From contig NZ_JAOQJQ010000002.1 in NCBI RefSeq assembly GCF_025566885.1, positions 310,001 to 374,000 of the forward strand: a DNA stretch of 64,000 nt. Direction: 5' to 3'. Source of the stretch: Brotonthovivens ammoniilytica. Its GTDB lineage: Bacteria > Bacillota > Clostridia > Lachnospirales > Lachnospiraceae. Of this stretch, positions 52,701 to 61,000 are shown one piece after another. Under the pieces are notes generated by a model that was not told the origin of the DNA, did not search any database, and saw only the letters and a list, made by a program, of their open reading frames with translations. The position numbers and the translations under genes are program-made. Position 1 is the stretch's first letter. Every line of letters begins with the position of its first letter.

Positions 52701-55697
52701 CTGACAGTAAAAGAAGATGGCAGTTATGATTTCGATTCCGCAGAACCGGTGGTGATCGGGGAGAACGGGGCAACAGAGATCTTTACGGATGAAAGAGGAC
52801 ATGCCTGCAGTATTGCGCTGCCTTATGGCACATACGTTGTCCGTGAGACAACCACGCCTCATAATTACAAGCCGGTGGACGATTTTATCGTGCGGATCAC
52901 GGAGCATAGCCCCAACACGCCCCAGGTATGGAGGGTGCTTCTGGATGAAGAATTTGAAGCAAAGTTGAAAATTGTGAAACAGGATGATGAGACGAAAAAA
53001 CCGGTGCTTCACAAAGGCACCGAGTTCCGGATCTATGACCTGGACAATCAAGAATACGTTGAGCAGGTAACAACGTACCCTACGACAACGGTTCACAAGA
53101 CATTCTTTACCGATGAGGAAGGCTATCTGATCCTGCCCCAGAACTTAAAAATCGGCCATTACCGGATCGAGGAAGTGACAGCGCCTTACGGCTATACCCT
53201 CAATGAGAATTATTTTGAAATTGCGGTGGATTCCGATACCGCTTACCAGATCGACCCGGTGTCCGGGGACGTGGTGATTGAGGCGGTCTATGAGAACCAT
53301 CCGGTAAAAGGGAAACTGAAAATCGTAAAGCAGGGCGAAGTGCTGGACGGTTTCAGCAAAGACTTTATCTATGAAATAGAAAACCTGGCAGGCGCAGTCT
53401 TTGAGGTATATGCGGCGGAGGACATTTATACCGCTGACTTCCAGAAGGACGCAGAGGGGAATCGTATCCTGGAATACGCTGCCGGCGAGTTAGTCGGAAC
53501 GGTGACGACGGATGAAAACGGGGAGGCATATCTTTCGGATCTCCCGCTTGGAAGCTACAAGGTTGTGGAAGTTACCGCCCCGGAAGGCTTTGTGCTGAAT
53601 GGGGAAGCGCAGACAGTGACTTTTGCTTATAAAGATCAGGAGACGCCTGTGATTGAGCAGGAAGCCGTTTTCCAGAATGAACGCCAGAAAGTGGAAGTGT
53701 CTGTGGTGAAAAAGGATGCCGAGACACAGGCAACCGTGGAAGGCGCAGTCTTTGGGCTGTATGCCAAAGAGGACATCCTGGCCCATGGCGAAGTGATCGT
53801 GAAAGCGGACACGCTGATCGGCAAGGCACTGTCAGATGAAAACGGGAAAGCGGTCTTTCTGAATGACCTGCCCTTTGGACGTTACTATATCAAGGAAGAA
53901 GCAGCTCCGGACGGGTATGTTTCTTCCGATAAAGTGATAGAAATAACTGCAGAGTATCAGGGACAGGAGATTCCCGTGGTGGAACTGGCCTCTGAATATG
54001 AAAATGAGCCGACAAAGATTTCTGTGAAAAAGACAGATCTCACAACCGGCGTGGAGCTGGTAGGCGCAAAGCTGACCGTACTGGATAAAGATGGGAATAT
54101 TATAGACAGTTGGACTTCCGTAAAAGGGGAGGAACATCTGATCGAGCGCCTGACCGTGGGCGAGACGTACACGCTCCGGGAAGAACTGGCTCCTTACGGG
54201 TATCTGAAAGCGGAAGAGATCACATTTACCGTGGAGGATACCGCAGAAATCCAGAAGGTGGAAATGAAAGACGATGTGCCGACAGGAACGCTGATCATCA
54301 ATAAGAAAGGCGAGTTCCTGGAGGATGTGACGCTGGCCGATACCATTGGCGGCTGGATCAGCCATCTTTTCGAGTATCTTACCGGCGCTCTGAAAGATGT
54401 AACCTTTGAAGTGTATGCCCTGGAGGATATTCATGCAGCGGACGGTGAGAGCGAGGATTATTACAAGAAGGACGAGCTGATCGCCACAATCACCACAGAT
54501 GAGACAGGGATTGCGAAGCTGTCTGAACTTCCTCTTGGAAAATACTATGTGAAAGAAAAGGAGACTGCGGGAGGCTATGTACTGGACGGGGAGATCCGGG
54601 AGATTGACCTGAGCTATGTGGATCAGGACACGGCGGAAGTCACCTGGTCTGGAGACTGGCAGAATAACCGCCAGAAGGTGGAAGTCTCTGTTTTGAAGAA
54701 GGAGAAAGATTCTGACCGGGTGCTTCCTGGCGCTGTGTTAGCCCTTTCCGCAAAAGAGGACATTACCAATAAAGACGGGGATGTAATTCTGGAAGCGGGA
54801 ACTGTGATCGAGGAAAAGGCAACCGGTGAGGATGGAAAGCTGACCTTTGAGGCGGATCTTCCTATTGGATTTTCCTATACCGTGAAAGAAACTTCCCCGG
54901 CTCCGGGATTTGCCACTACAGATGAGGTGCAGGAGTTTACCTTTACAGCGGAATCTTCTGAAAAAGCCACAGTTTCTTATGAATTTACTTTTGAGGATGA
55001 ACCGACTGTCTTTGAATTTACCAAAACTTCCCTGACAGATGGAAAAGAAGTGGAGGGAGCGAAGCTGACGGTGACGGACGAAAAGGGTGAAGTTGTAGAT
55101 GAATGGGTTTCCGGCAAAGAACCCCATATCATCAAGGAGCTGGTAGTCGGTCAGACCTATACCATGACGGAAGTGCTTCCGGCTCCGGGGTATGTGACCG
55201 CTGAGAGCATCCAGTTTACGGTGGAGGATACCGCTGAAGTCCAGAAAGTCGAGATGAAAGACGACGTGACAAAGGTGGAAATCTCTAAGACGGATATTGC
55301 CGGAGAGGAACTGCCTGGAGCGAAGCTCACCATCCTGGACGAGAATGGTGAGGTAGTAGAGAGCTGGACTTCCACGGAGGAGCCGCATTATGTTGAGATG
55401 CTTCCGATTGGGAAGTACACGCTCCATGAGGAATCCGCACCGGAGGGCTTTCTGATAGCAGAGGATTTGGCCTTTGAGGTAAAAGATACCGGGGAGATCC
55501 AGAAAGTTGTGATGAAGGATGAGGCGGAGCCGGAAGAGACACCGGAGACGCCGGACACACCGACAACCACGGTAGACGCACCGAAAACCGGGGATCACAC
55601 GCCGATTGCGGCGCTTATGATCTCCTGTGGTCTGGGGCTTGTGGGAGCTATTGCTGCTGCTGTCTGGATGAAAGCAAGAAAAAAGAAACAGGATTGA
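49704..55697 (+). CDS. Giant Cna-B/SpaA-repeat surface adhesin with sortase signal
   Basis: The 1997-residue protein has a signal peptide (cleavage near residue 31), an acidic linker (about 150-215), a thioester-domain-like region (about 255-400; TAYCIQPSKPG near 287 and VTHLAASYANG near 345, where thioester domains usually have Gln for the His), and then about 13 Cna-B/SpaA domains, each ending in variants of KEITAPTGY/EEVTAPYGY. The C-terminus has a wall-sorting signal with APKTGD near residue 1958 in place of LPXTG, a hydrophobic helix and a KARKKKQD tail. Cna-B domains often form internal isopeptide bonds. It is probably a wall-anchored adhesin aiding mating-pair contact or host binding. 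No sortase is in the window. A terminator follows. Confidence 0.88.
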   Translation: MKGKGKRLLSGLLSLLTILTSVIQPVITYAAEPEPSGYEAQYPALETVREFLDTEEVVTAEDYEVETGSNFDVKSDFSGLEINDEKVRVTFHEAKNEAGQDFDGNHVDTYRAVYFVEPLSGHPSYHICRNIIVKEPAVESQPESYSDGSGTGEESTESESEDEDAEPQPQTETEAVTGLPEETEMLPEEALDAALEETEDQKTVDEESGLTLGEVLLQAEDQGIDIQELEKGESVSFTAQAPMARAARASQSVTITQGSYYYYADYGLGSYVTAPFTVSFGNVTATAYCIQPSKPGPGSGTYQITKLEGNRELAKTIYYGTEASGSAYFFNHYHTDFSAGKRFIVTHLAASYANGSSDAFYGTNSIGEALAKELYNYAVGQPDIPDVEMSFSNANVTAYVDGDQQRTEEITFQAASQQTITLDLPDGVKLHNVSTGMTSAAGAAVTISGGTRFYLTAPLTQTKDVSGSWSAKMQGSITKDYSAYKITTGSGTQDLALVFGEGVEDEKYVSLSVKWLELAKVEVIKVDSNHSDAKLAGAVFGIYSDKDCTKLITQMPATDLNGSSVAEIIKTQDTVYLKEITAPTGYRLNTSSYNVNLVANQTTSVTVPDQEQLGELTVYKEGEVLAGADVTKDSVTFRYESHRQEGAVYNVYAGADIVTAYGAKVYSKGDLVKANLNTDSNGTAVLKNLHLGTYTIKEVQAPENFYNAGEEKNVTLTYAGQNVETVFSESTFHNDRQKAEVSVVKKDKDTLNPLDGGVFGLYAGSDIKNADGSVVVSKGTLIEKAVTGEDGKAVFTADLPIGFSYDVKEIQAPEGYVRNQADVYSFTFYYTNDSEAKVTFTHTFVNERVNAAIRLQKKDAETNQAIPQGDATLENAVYGLYAREDIVHPDGATGVIYKAGDRVATLTTDENGEASVENLYLGEYFIKEITPPVGYLADESEHDLVCSYEGDLTATVERECISLEQVKKQPFEIIKAANNGETDADLLSGAGFTAYLQSDLTVKEDGSYDFDSAEPVVIGENGATEIFTDERGHACSIALPYGTYVVRETTTPHNYKPVDDFIVRITEHSPNTPQVWRVLLDEEFEAKLKIVKQDDETKKPVLHKGTEFRIYDLDNQEYVEQVTTYPTTTVHKTFFTDEEGYLILPQNLKIGHYRIEEVTAPYGYTLNENYFEIAVDSDTAYQIDPVSGDVVIEAVYENHPVKGKLKIVKQGEVLDGFSKDFIYEIENLAGAVFEVYAAEDIYTADFQKDAEGNRILEYAAGELVGTVTTDENGEAYLSDLPLGSYKVVEVTAPEGFVLNGEAQTVTFAYKDQETPVIEQEAVFQNERQKVEVSVVKKDAETQATVEGAVFGLYAKEDILAHGEVIVKADTLIGKALSDENGKAVFLNDLPFGRYYIKEEAAPDGYVSSDKVIEITAEYQGQEIPVVELASEYENEPTKISVKKTDLTTGVELVGAKLTVLDKDGNIIDSWTSVKGEEHLIERLTVGETYTLREELAPYGYLKAEEITFTVEDTAEIQKVEMKDDVPTGTLIINKKGEFLEDVTLADTIGGWISHLFEYLTGALKDVTFEVYALEDIHAADGESEDYYKKDELIATITTDETGIAKLSELPLGKYYVKEKETAGGYVLDGEIREIDLSYVDQDTAEVTWSGDWQNNRQKVEVSVLKKEKDSDRVLPGAVLALSAKEDITNKDGDVILEAGTVIEEKATGEDGKLTFEADLPIGFSYTVKETSPAPGFATTDEVQEFTFTAESSEKATVSYEFTFEDEPTVFEFTKTSLTDGKEVEGAKLTVTDEKGEVVDEWVSGKEPHIIKELVVGQTYTMTEVLPAPGYVTAESIQFTVEDTAEVQKVEMKDDVTKVEISKTDIAGEELPGAKLTILDENGEVVESWTSTEEPHYVEMLPIGKYTLHEESAPEGFLIAEDLAFEVKDTGEIQKVVMKDEAEPEETPETPDTPTTTVDAPKTGDHTPIAALMISCGLGLVGAIAAAVWMKARKKKQD

Positions 55698-55710
55698 TAG
55701 GATAGGATTG

Positions 55711-55753
55711 GGCGTTTGTGGACAGCTATGGGCTTTCCATGAACGCCTTTTTT
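55711..55753 (+). terminator. Terminator after the adhesin gene
   Basis: GGCGTTTGTGGA (55711-55722) pairs with TCCATGAACGCC (55736-55747) with two G-U pairs, followed by six T residues. Confidence 0.8.
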
Positions 55754-55779
55754 GATTTTGAAGAAAGAGGTGGATGAAA

Positions 55780-55929
55780 ATGAAATGGCTGATTGCTGCA
55801 GGTGGGGTGCTTGTGTTCCTGCTCTTATTTGGACTGTACTGCTGCATTGTGGTCGGGGCGAGAGAGGACAGGTTCCTGGAAGAACTGGAATGGAAAGGCA
55901 GGCAGGATGGGGACGGGGAAAACGGATAG
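55780..55929 (+). CDS. Small single-pass membrane protein
   Basis: The 49-residue protein has one membrane segment (WLIAAGGVLVFLLLFGLYCC) and a charged tail. AGAGG precedes the ATG by about nine bases; another ATG at 55774 is in frame but too close. It overlaps the next gene by 23 bases. Unknown function; position suggests a transfer-region accessory. Confidence 0.55.
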   Translation: MKWLIAAGGVLVFLLLFGLYCCIVVGAREDRFLEELEWKGRQDGDGENG

Positions 55930-56176
55930 AGGAAACTATGCGCCGGACAAGCCAAAGGATTGCGCCTACTGTTATTTCTGGCACAGTCGGAAACGGAAAT
56001 GCCGAAAGAAACGCTGCTACTATCTTTTGCCGGAGAAAAGTCAGGAGCGTCCCGGCGGGGAAAGTGGGAGCCGTGGAGATTGCAGCGTCTGTCCTTATGG
56101 GCGGCATTCCCCCTGTATCGGCTACTGCCTGCAGAAAATCCTTATGGAAATGCGGCTGCACCGGAAAGCACTGTGA
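55907..56176 (+). CDS. Cysteine-rich ICE protein
   Basis: The 89-residue protein has ten Cys residues in clusters (CAYCYFW, CRKKRC, CSVCPYGRHSPCIGYC), suggesting zinc or iron-sulphur binding. The start at 55907 has only a weak AGGCAGG upstream. It lies just before pcfB in the transfer operon. I do not recognise a named family. Confidence 0.55.
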   Translation: MGTGKTDRGNYAPDKPKDCAYCYFWHSRKRKCRKKRCYYLLPEKSQERPGGESGSRGDCSVCPYGRHSPCIGYCLQKILMEMRLHRKAL

Positions 56177-56195
56177 AGAAAGAAGGTGATCCAGT

Positions 56196-56714
56196 ATGCA
56201 GGATGAAGTTAACCAGAAGGTGGTGACGCTTTGTATTACCGGCGGGAAAATCTCTGCCCGGATACTGAAAAATGTCCTTGGGAAACTCCTGCGGAAGATG
56301 GAGCAGATGAAGCGGGAACAGAAGCAGGCTGCCAGGGCGTCCAGACAGCAGAAAGAACCGGCGGCGTATCACGGAAAACAGAGCATGGAAAAGCTGATGA
56401 AGCAGAACTGCCAGCTTACCAATATCGAAGTGACGGACGGGAATATCAAATCTTTTGAAAAATATGCCCGGAAGTACAACATTGATTTCAGCCTGAAAAA
56501 AGATACCTCCGTATCGCCGCCACGGTATTTTGTTTTCTTTAAGGCCAGAGACGTGGACATTATGACCGCCGCCTTTAAAGAATATACCGGGAAACAGCTT
56601 TCCAAAGGGAAGAAACCGTCCCTCAGAAAAAAGCTGTCGCTGGCAAAAGAACGTCTGGCAAAGCACCGGGAGCGGGAGAAAGGCCGCCAGAAGGAGCGTG
56701 GGCCGGAGCGTTGA
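56196..56714 (+). CDS. PcfB-family (DUF3801) transfer protein
   Basis: The 172-residue protein matches PcfB: an N-terminal helical block (VVTLCITGGKISARILKNVLGKLLRKME), MEKLMKQNCQLTNIEVTDGNIKSFEKYARKYNIDFSLKKD, and a Lys/Arg-rich C-terminal tail. PcfB (DUF3801) occurs next to the coupling protein in Enterococcus pCF10 and many ICEs. It overlaps the VirD4 gene by four bases. Confidence 0.85.
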   Translation: MQDEVNQKVVTLCITGGKISARILKNVLGKLLRKMEQMKREQKQAARASRQQKEPAAYHGKQSMEKLMKQNCQLTNIEVTDGNIKSFEKYARKYNIDFSLKKDTSVSPPRYFVFFKARDVDIMTAAFKEYTGKQLSKGKKPSLRKKLSLAKERLAKHREREKGRQKERGPER

Positions 56715-58657
56715 GTAAGAAAAAAACTGTAAAACGAAAAAATGACATGGCACCGGATGAAACGCTCAGACAGTTCTTTGAAAAGGGTGGGAAAAAGCTG
56801 TTGGAGTCAGTCAAGGGTAAACTGTCAGCGGTGGATAGGAAACGTCTTATTATGCTGAACATTCCCTATGTGATCGTATTTTATCTCATAGACAAAGCGG
56901 CATGGCTGTACCGGTACTGTATGGGAGATTCTTTGATCGAAAAGCTGGGAGCGCTTTTCCTGAATTTTTCCCTGGCGTTCCAGAACGTCTTTCCTAGTTT
57001 CCATCCGCAGGATTTATGTATCGGGATTGCCGGCGCAGTCCTGGTAAAGCTGGCTGTATACCTGAAGGGGAAAAATGCGAAGAAATACCGGCAGGGCGTG
57101 GAGTATGGTTCTGCCCGGTGGGGAACGCCAAAAGATATAGCGCCCTTTATTGATCCGGTCTTTGAAAACAATATCCTGCTGACACAGACGGAGCGGCTCA
57201 CAATGAACAGCCGCCCGAAGCTGCCAAAGTATGCCAGGAATAAAAACGTGATCGTGGTCGGCGGCTCCGGTTCCGGCAAGACGAGATTTTATGTGAAGCC
57301 ACAACTTATGCAGATGACGCCGAATGTTTCCTATGTGGTTACGGATCCGAAAGGCACGATCCTGGTGGAGTGCGGGAAGATGCTGGAGCGGGGTTCCCCG
57401 AAGATGAAGGATGGGAAGCCCTTACGGGATAAAAATGGGAGGATTGTGTATGAGCCATATAAGATCAAGGTTCTGAACACCATCAATTTCAAGAAAAGTA
57501 TGCATTACAACCCCTTCATGTATATCCGCAGCGAGAAGGATATTTTGAAGCTGGTAAATACGATCATTGCCAACACGAAAGGAGAGGGCGAGAAATCTTC
57601 AGAAGATTTCTGGGTGAAAGCCGAACGGCTTTTGTATTGTGCGCTGATCGGCTACATCTATTACGAAGCCCCGGAGGAAGAACAGAATTTCTCCACGCTT
57701 CTGGAACTGATCAATGCGTCCGAAGCCAGGGAGGATGATGAAGAATTTAAAAATGCCGTGGACGAGCTGTTTGAGGAACTGGAACGGGAAAAGCCGGAGC
57801 ATTTCGCTGTGCGCCAGTATAAGAAATATAAGCTGGCGGCAGGAAAGACAGCAAAATCCATCCTTATTTCCTGCGGGGCCAGGCTTGCGCCTTTTGATAT
57901 AGCGGAGCTTAGGGAACTGACAAGCTATGACGAGATGGAACTGGATATGCTGGGGGATCAGCGGACGGCCATGTTTGTTATCATCTCGGACACAGACGAT
58001 ACCTTTAACTTTATCGTGGCGATCATGTATACCCAGCTTTTCAATCTGCTCTGTGACCGGGCGGATGATGTGCATGGGGGAAGGCTCCCATACCATGTAA
58101 GGCTTTTGCTTGACGAGTTCGCTAATATCGGACAAATCCCAAAATTTGATAAGCTGATCGCAACCATCCGGAGCCGGGAAATCTCGGCTTCAATTATTCT
58201 GCAGTCCCAGAGCCAGCTAAAAACCATCTATAAAGACGCCGCAGAAACCATTCTGGGGAATTGTGACACCATGCTTTTCCTGGGTGGTAAAGAAGGCAGT
58301 ACATTAAAAGAAATCTCAGAGACGCTGGGAAAAGAAACGATAGATCTTTATAACACCTCGGATACCCGTGGGCAGAGCCGTTCATATGGATTAAATTATC
58401 AGAAAACCGGCAAAGAACTGATGAGCCGGGATGAACTGGCGGTCATGGATGGCAACAAATGCATCCTGCAGCTTCGAGGGGTACGACCGTTTTTCAGCGA
58501 TAAGTTCGATATTACCCGGCACAAAAGATATAAGCTGTTGTCGGACTATGATAAGAAAAATGCCTTTGATGTAGAGGCATATATGAAACACTCTCTGAAA
58601 CTGCGGATGAAAGAGGAATTTGACCTTTTTGAGATAGAAGGGGATGAAAGTGAATGA
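56711..58657 (+). CDS. VirD4/TraG (PcfC-like) type IV coupling protein
   Basis: The 648-residue ATPase brings the relaxase-DNA complex to the transfer channel. Two N-terminal membrane segments (about 55-75 and 100-120) are followed by the NTPase with Walker A VVGGSGSGKTRF (near residues 180-191) and Walker B LLLDEFANIGQIPKF (near 465-479), and SASIILQSQSQLK. The start is TTG at 56711, overlapping the pcfB stop, with GGAG upstream. Length and motifs match PcfC-type coupling proteins. Confidence 0.92.
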   Translation: MSKKKTVKRKNDMAPDETLRQFFEKGGKKLLESVKGKLSAVDRKRLIMLNIPYVIVFYLIDKAAWLYRYCMGDSLIEKLGALFLNFSLAFQNVFPSFHPQDLCIGIAGAVLVKLAVYLKGKNAKKYRQGVEYGSARWGTPKDIAPFIDPVFENNILLTQTERLTMNSRPKLPKYARNKNVIVVGGSGSGKTRFYVKPQLMQMTPNVSYVVTDPKGTILVECGKMLERGSPKMKDGKPLRDKNGRIVYEPYKIKVLNTINFKKSMHYNPFMYIRSEKDILKLVNTIIANTKGEGEKSSEDFWVKAERLLYCALIGYIYYEAPEEEQNFSTLLELINASEAREDDEEFKNAVDELFEELEREKPEHFAVRQYKKYKLAAGKTAKSILISCGARLAPFDIAELRELTSYDEMELDMLGDQRTAMFVIISDTDDTFNFIVAIMYTQLFNLLCDRADDVHGGRLPYHVRLLLDEFANIGQIPKFDKLIATIRSREISASIILQSQSQLKTIYKDAAETILGNCDTMLFLGGKEGSTLKEISETLGKETIDLYNTSDTRGQSRSYGLNYQKTGKELMSRDELAVMDGNKCILQLRGVRPFFSDKFDITRHKRYKLLSDYDKKNAFDVEAYMKHSLKLRMKEEFDLFEIEGDESE

Positions 58658-58881
58658 ATGATATTTTCAAGGAGATGCAGGCAAAGATCGGCTGCCGGAA
58701 CATTTCAGATCTTCCTTATTATAAACGGGCGGTCTGGTATGAACTGCGCCGGATGCCTCTTGTGGGATATGGACAGGAACAGTTGGAGGACTTCGCCCGG
58801 TATGTGTTTGGGGTAAGATACTCCGTTTTAAAAGAAGTCATGGAACTGTTGGAGGCAGAGCCGGCCTTTGCGACACCATGA
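58654..58881 (+). CDS. Small ICE hypothetical protein
   Basis: The 75-residue soluble protein (MNDIFKEMQAKIGCRNISDLPYYKRAVW...) starts in an ATGA overlap with the VirD4 gene. The stop codon lies inside palindrome copy C. Unknown function; conserved position in such transfer operons would support it. Confidence 0.55.
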   Translation: MNDIFKEMQAKIGCRNISDLPYYKRAVWYELRRMPLVGYGQEQLEDFARYVFGVRYSVLKEVMELLEAEPAFATP

Positions 58882-58961
58882 CGCAAAGTTTGCGGCATCA
58901 GAACTTTACGACACGGTGTCGTAAAGTGACAGGAAAACCTTGCGACACGATGTCGCAAAGT
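58866..58961. repeat. Cluster of three ICE palindromes (copies C, D, E)
   Basis: Centres lie at 58877, 58915 and 58949, 38 and 34 bp apart. Copy C (58866-58888) has two mismatches. Copy D (58903-58927) is a perfect dyad with both arms changed from TTTGCG/CGCAAA to TTTACG/CGTAAA. Copy E (58938-58961) is near-perfect. Confidence 0.8.
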
Positions 58962-58976
58962 TGGAAAGGGGAGTTT

Positions 58977-59189
58977 ATGGATTTTTTTACAGAGGCGGTC
59001 AATGTTCTGGCAGATCTTGTCCGTGCGTTATCCTGTCCGGATTTTCCGGAAGAATGGCCGGAAATGTTTCCGGTGGAGGTAAGGGAAGCGGCTGTCTTGC
59101 CAGTGCGGATTAGACGCCTTTGGCCGCCGATCCGGGCGGAGCCGGGGAGCGGAAGGCAGGGACAGGGCATAATGAAACAACAAAAATAA
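58977..59189 (+). CDS. Small ICE hypothetical protein
   Basis: The 70-residue protein starts hydrophobic-acidic (MDFFTEAVNVLADLVRALSCPDFPEEW) and ends in a basic, Pro-rich tail. GGGGAG lies six bases before the ATG. It follows directly after the palindrome cluster. I do not recognise it. Confidence 0.5.
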   Translation: MDFFTEAVNVLADLVRALSCPDFPEEWPEMFPVEVREAAVLPVRIRRLWPPIRAEPGSGRQGQGIMKQQK

Positions 59190-59203
59190 AAGAGAAAGGA
59201 TAA

Positions 59204-59295
59204 GGAAACCGGATTCTCGGAAGATTTGAGCGGCTATGGAAAGATGGCGGCTCTTTTTTGTCCCTGCAGATCAGCCGAAACGGAATCCGGTTTCC
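59204..59295 (+). promoter_or_regulatory. Leader with long inverted repeat before the Maff2 gene
   Basis: A perfect 13-bp pair GGAAACCGGATTC (59204-59216) and GAATCCGGTTTCC (59283-59295) encloses a GAGC/GCTC hairpin with a T run. The right arm ends just before the AGGTAG ribosome binding site, so the fold could control translation or termination. Confidence 0.5.
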
Positions 59296-59304
59296 AGGTA
59301 GCAT

Positions 59305-59517
59305 ATGGCTTTTTTTAGCTCGGCAATTTCTATTTTACAGACGCTTGTGGTAGCCATCGGAGCCGGTCTTGCGGTCTGGGGCGTGATCAATCTGCTGGAA
59401 GGTTACGGAAACGATAATCCAGGTGCTAAATCACAGGGAATTAAGCAACTGATGGCCGGAGGTGGGGTTGTCCTGATCGGGACACAGTTAATCCCCTTAC
59501 TTGGAGGGCTATTCTGA
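59305..59517 (+). CDS. Maff2-family transfer protein (VirB2-like pilin candidate)
   Basis: The 70-residue protein has two hydrophobic helices (SAISILQTLVVAIGAGLAVWGVINL and GIKQLMAGGGVVLIGTQLIPLLGGLF) with a polar loop containing NPGAKSQG. This matches the Maff2 family of Firmicutes ICEs, proposed to play the VirB2/TrbC role in the transfer channel. It is followed by the TrbL-like gene. Confidence 0.8.
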   Translation: MAFFSSAISILQTLVVAIGAGLAVWGVINLLEGYGNDNPGAKSQGIKQLMAGGGVVLIGTQLIPLLGGLF

Positions 59518-59537
59518 GGTAGAAGGGGGACTCATTT

Positions 59538-60410
59538 ATGTTCGATGGCATTTTCGAGGCAATCGAGAACTGGATGAGGGATCTCCTGACCGGGATGGTC
59601 ACGTCCAACCTGACAACCATGTTTACCGATGTCAATGAAAAGACCGGGGAGATTGCGTCCCAGGTTGGGCAGACGCCCCAGGCGTGGAACGGCAGCATTT
59701 TCAGCCTGATACAGAACCTGTCAAACTCGGTGATCATCCCTATTGCGGGGATGATTATCACGTTCGTGCTGTGCTATGAGCTGATTTCCATGCTGACGGA
59801 AAAGAACAACATGCACGAGATCGACACCTGGATGTTTTTTAAATATTTCTTCAAGATGTGGGTAGCGGTCTGGTTGGTTTCCAATACGTTTACAATCACT
59901 ATGGCTGTCTTTGACGTGGGCCAGTATGTAGTCAATGCGGCGGGAGGCGTGATCAGTTCCGATACGGCGATCAACGTGGAATCCATGCTGGACGCTATGG
60001 AAACGGCGATGGAATCCATGAATATCGGGGAGCTGGTAGTGCTTGCCATGGAAAGTATGCTGGTGAGCCTGTGCATGAAGATTTTATCTGTCCTGATCAC
60101 GGTCATTTTGTATGGACGTATGATTGAGATTTACCTTTATACCTCGGTTGCGCCGATTCCCTTTGCCACCCTTTCCAACCGGGAATGGGGGCAGGTGGGA
60201 AACAACTATTTCCGTGGGCTTTTAGCTCTCGGTTTTCAGGGATTTTTTATGATGGTGTGCGTCGGCATTTATGCGGTGCTGGTATCTACCATTGAAATCT
60301 CCGACAACATGCACTCAGCCCTTTTTGGTGTGGCAGCCTATACGGTCATTTTGTGTTTCAGCCTGATGAAAACGGCAAGTTTAAGCCGCTCGATTTTCAA
60401 TGCGCATTAG
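59538..60410 (+). CDS. TrbL/VirB6-like polytopic transfer protein
   Basis: The 290-residue protein has about six membrane segments with a polar N-terminal domain (LLTGMVTSNLTTMFTDVNEKTGEIASQVGQTPQAW). It is the inner-membrane channel component of the VirB6/TrbL type, judged by topology and by position between Maff2 and PrgI/VirB4. Sequence similarity in this family is low, so the name rests on context. RBS-like AGGTAGAAGGGGG precedes the ATG. Confidence 0.8.
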   Translation: MFDGIFEAIENWMRDLLTGMVTSNLTTMFTDVNEKTGEIASQVGQTPQAWNGSIFSLIQNLSNSVIIPIAGMIITFVLCYELISMLTEKNNMHEIDTWMFFKYFFKMWVAVWLVSNTFTITMAVFDVGQYVVNAAGGVISSDTAINVESMLDAMETAMESMNIGELVVLAMESMLVSLCMKILSVLITVILYGRMIEIYLYTSVAPIPFATLSNREWGQVGNNYFRGLLALGFQGFFMMVCVGIYAVLVSTIEISDNMHSALFGVAAYTVILCFSLMKTASLSRSIFNAH

Positions 60411-60421
60411 GAGGAGGCAGG

Positions 60422-61000
60422 ATGGAACAGAAGAAATACAGCATCATTTATGCCGACCCGCCGTGGCGGTATGAGATGAAAAAGGGGCAGGGAGTTGCGG
60501 AAAACCATTATTCTACCATGGGGATTGAGGAAATCTGCAGCTTGCCGGTGCAGGAAATCTGCGAAAAGGATTGTGTGCTGTTTTTGTGGGTGACATTTCC
60601 TCAATTACCGGAAGCGTTCAAAGTGATTAAAGCGTGGGGGTTCTGTTATAAGACAGTTGCCTTTGTCTGGATCAAGCAGAATAAATCCGGAAATGGCTAT
60701 TTCTTTGGCCTGGGATACTGGACTCGCTCCAATGCGGAAATCTGCCTGTTGGCAGTAAAAGGAAAGCCGAAGAGAGTATCAAAAAAAGTATTCCAGCTTA
60801 TTGTCAGCCCTCTGCAGGAACACAGCAGAAAACCGGCAGAAGCCAGGGAGCGCATCGTGGAACTGATGGGAGATCTGCCCCGGATAGAACTGTTCGCAAG
60901 GCAGCAATCCCCCGGATGGGATGTTTGGGGAAACGAAGTGAAAAGTTCCTTGGATATGGAACACGCTGGGAGGTGTAGCTGTGGAACAGAAGAAATATAA
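60422..61000 (+). CDS. MT-A70-family DNA/RNA adenine methyltransferase, first copy
   Basis: The 192-residue enzyme carries the catalytic motif ADPPW (YADPPWRYEM, residues about 12-21) and the later block GYWTRSNAEICLLAVKGKPKR, typical of small phage and ICE MT-A70 N6-adenine methylases. The ATG at 60422 has AGGAGG six bases upstream. The sequence VELMGDLPRIELFARQ is the family C-terminal motif. It overlaps the second copy by 20 bases. No restriction endonuclease is nearby, so it is more likely a protective or regulatory methylase. Confidence 0.85.
   Translation: MEQKKYSIIYADPPWRYEMKKGQGVAENHYSTMGIEEICSLPVQEICEKDCVLFLWVTFPQLPEAFKVIKAWGFCYKTVAFVWIKQNKSGNGYFFGLGYWTRSNAEICLLAVKGKPKRVSKKVFQLIVSPLQEHSRKPAEARERIVELMGDLPRIELFARQQSPGWDVWGNEVKSSLDMEHAGRCSCGTEEI

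Noticed and set aside
54738..55955. Second long antisense frame at the end of the adhesin gene
   Set aside because: It crosses the adhesin terminator and reads as low-quality protein rich in His and Phe, as expected for a shadow frame.
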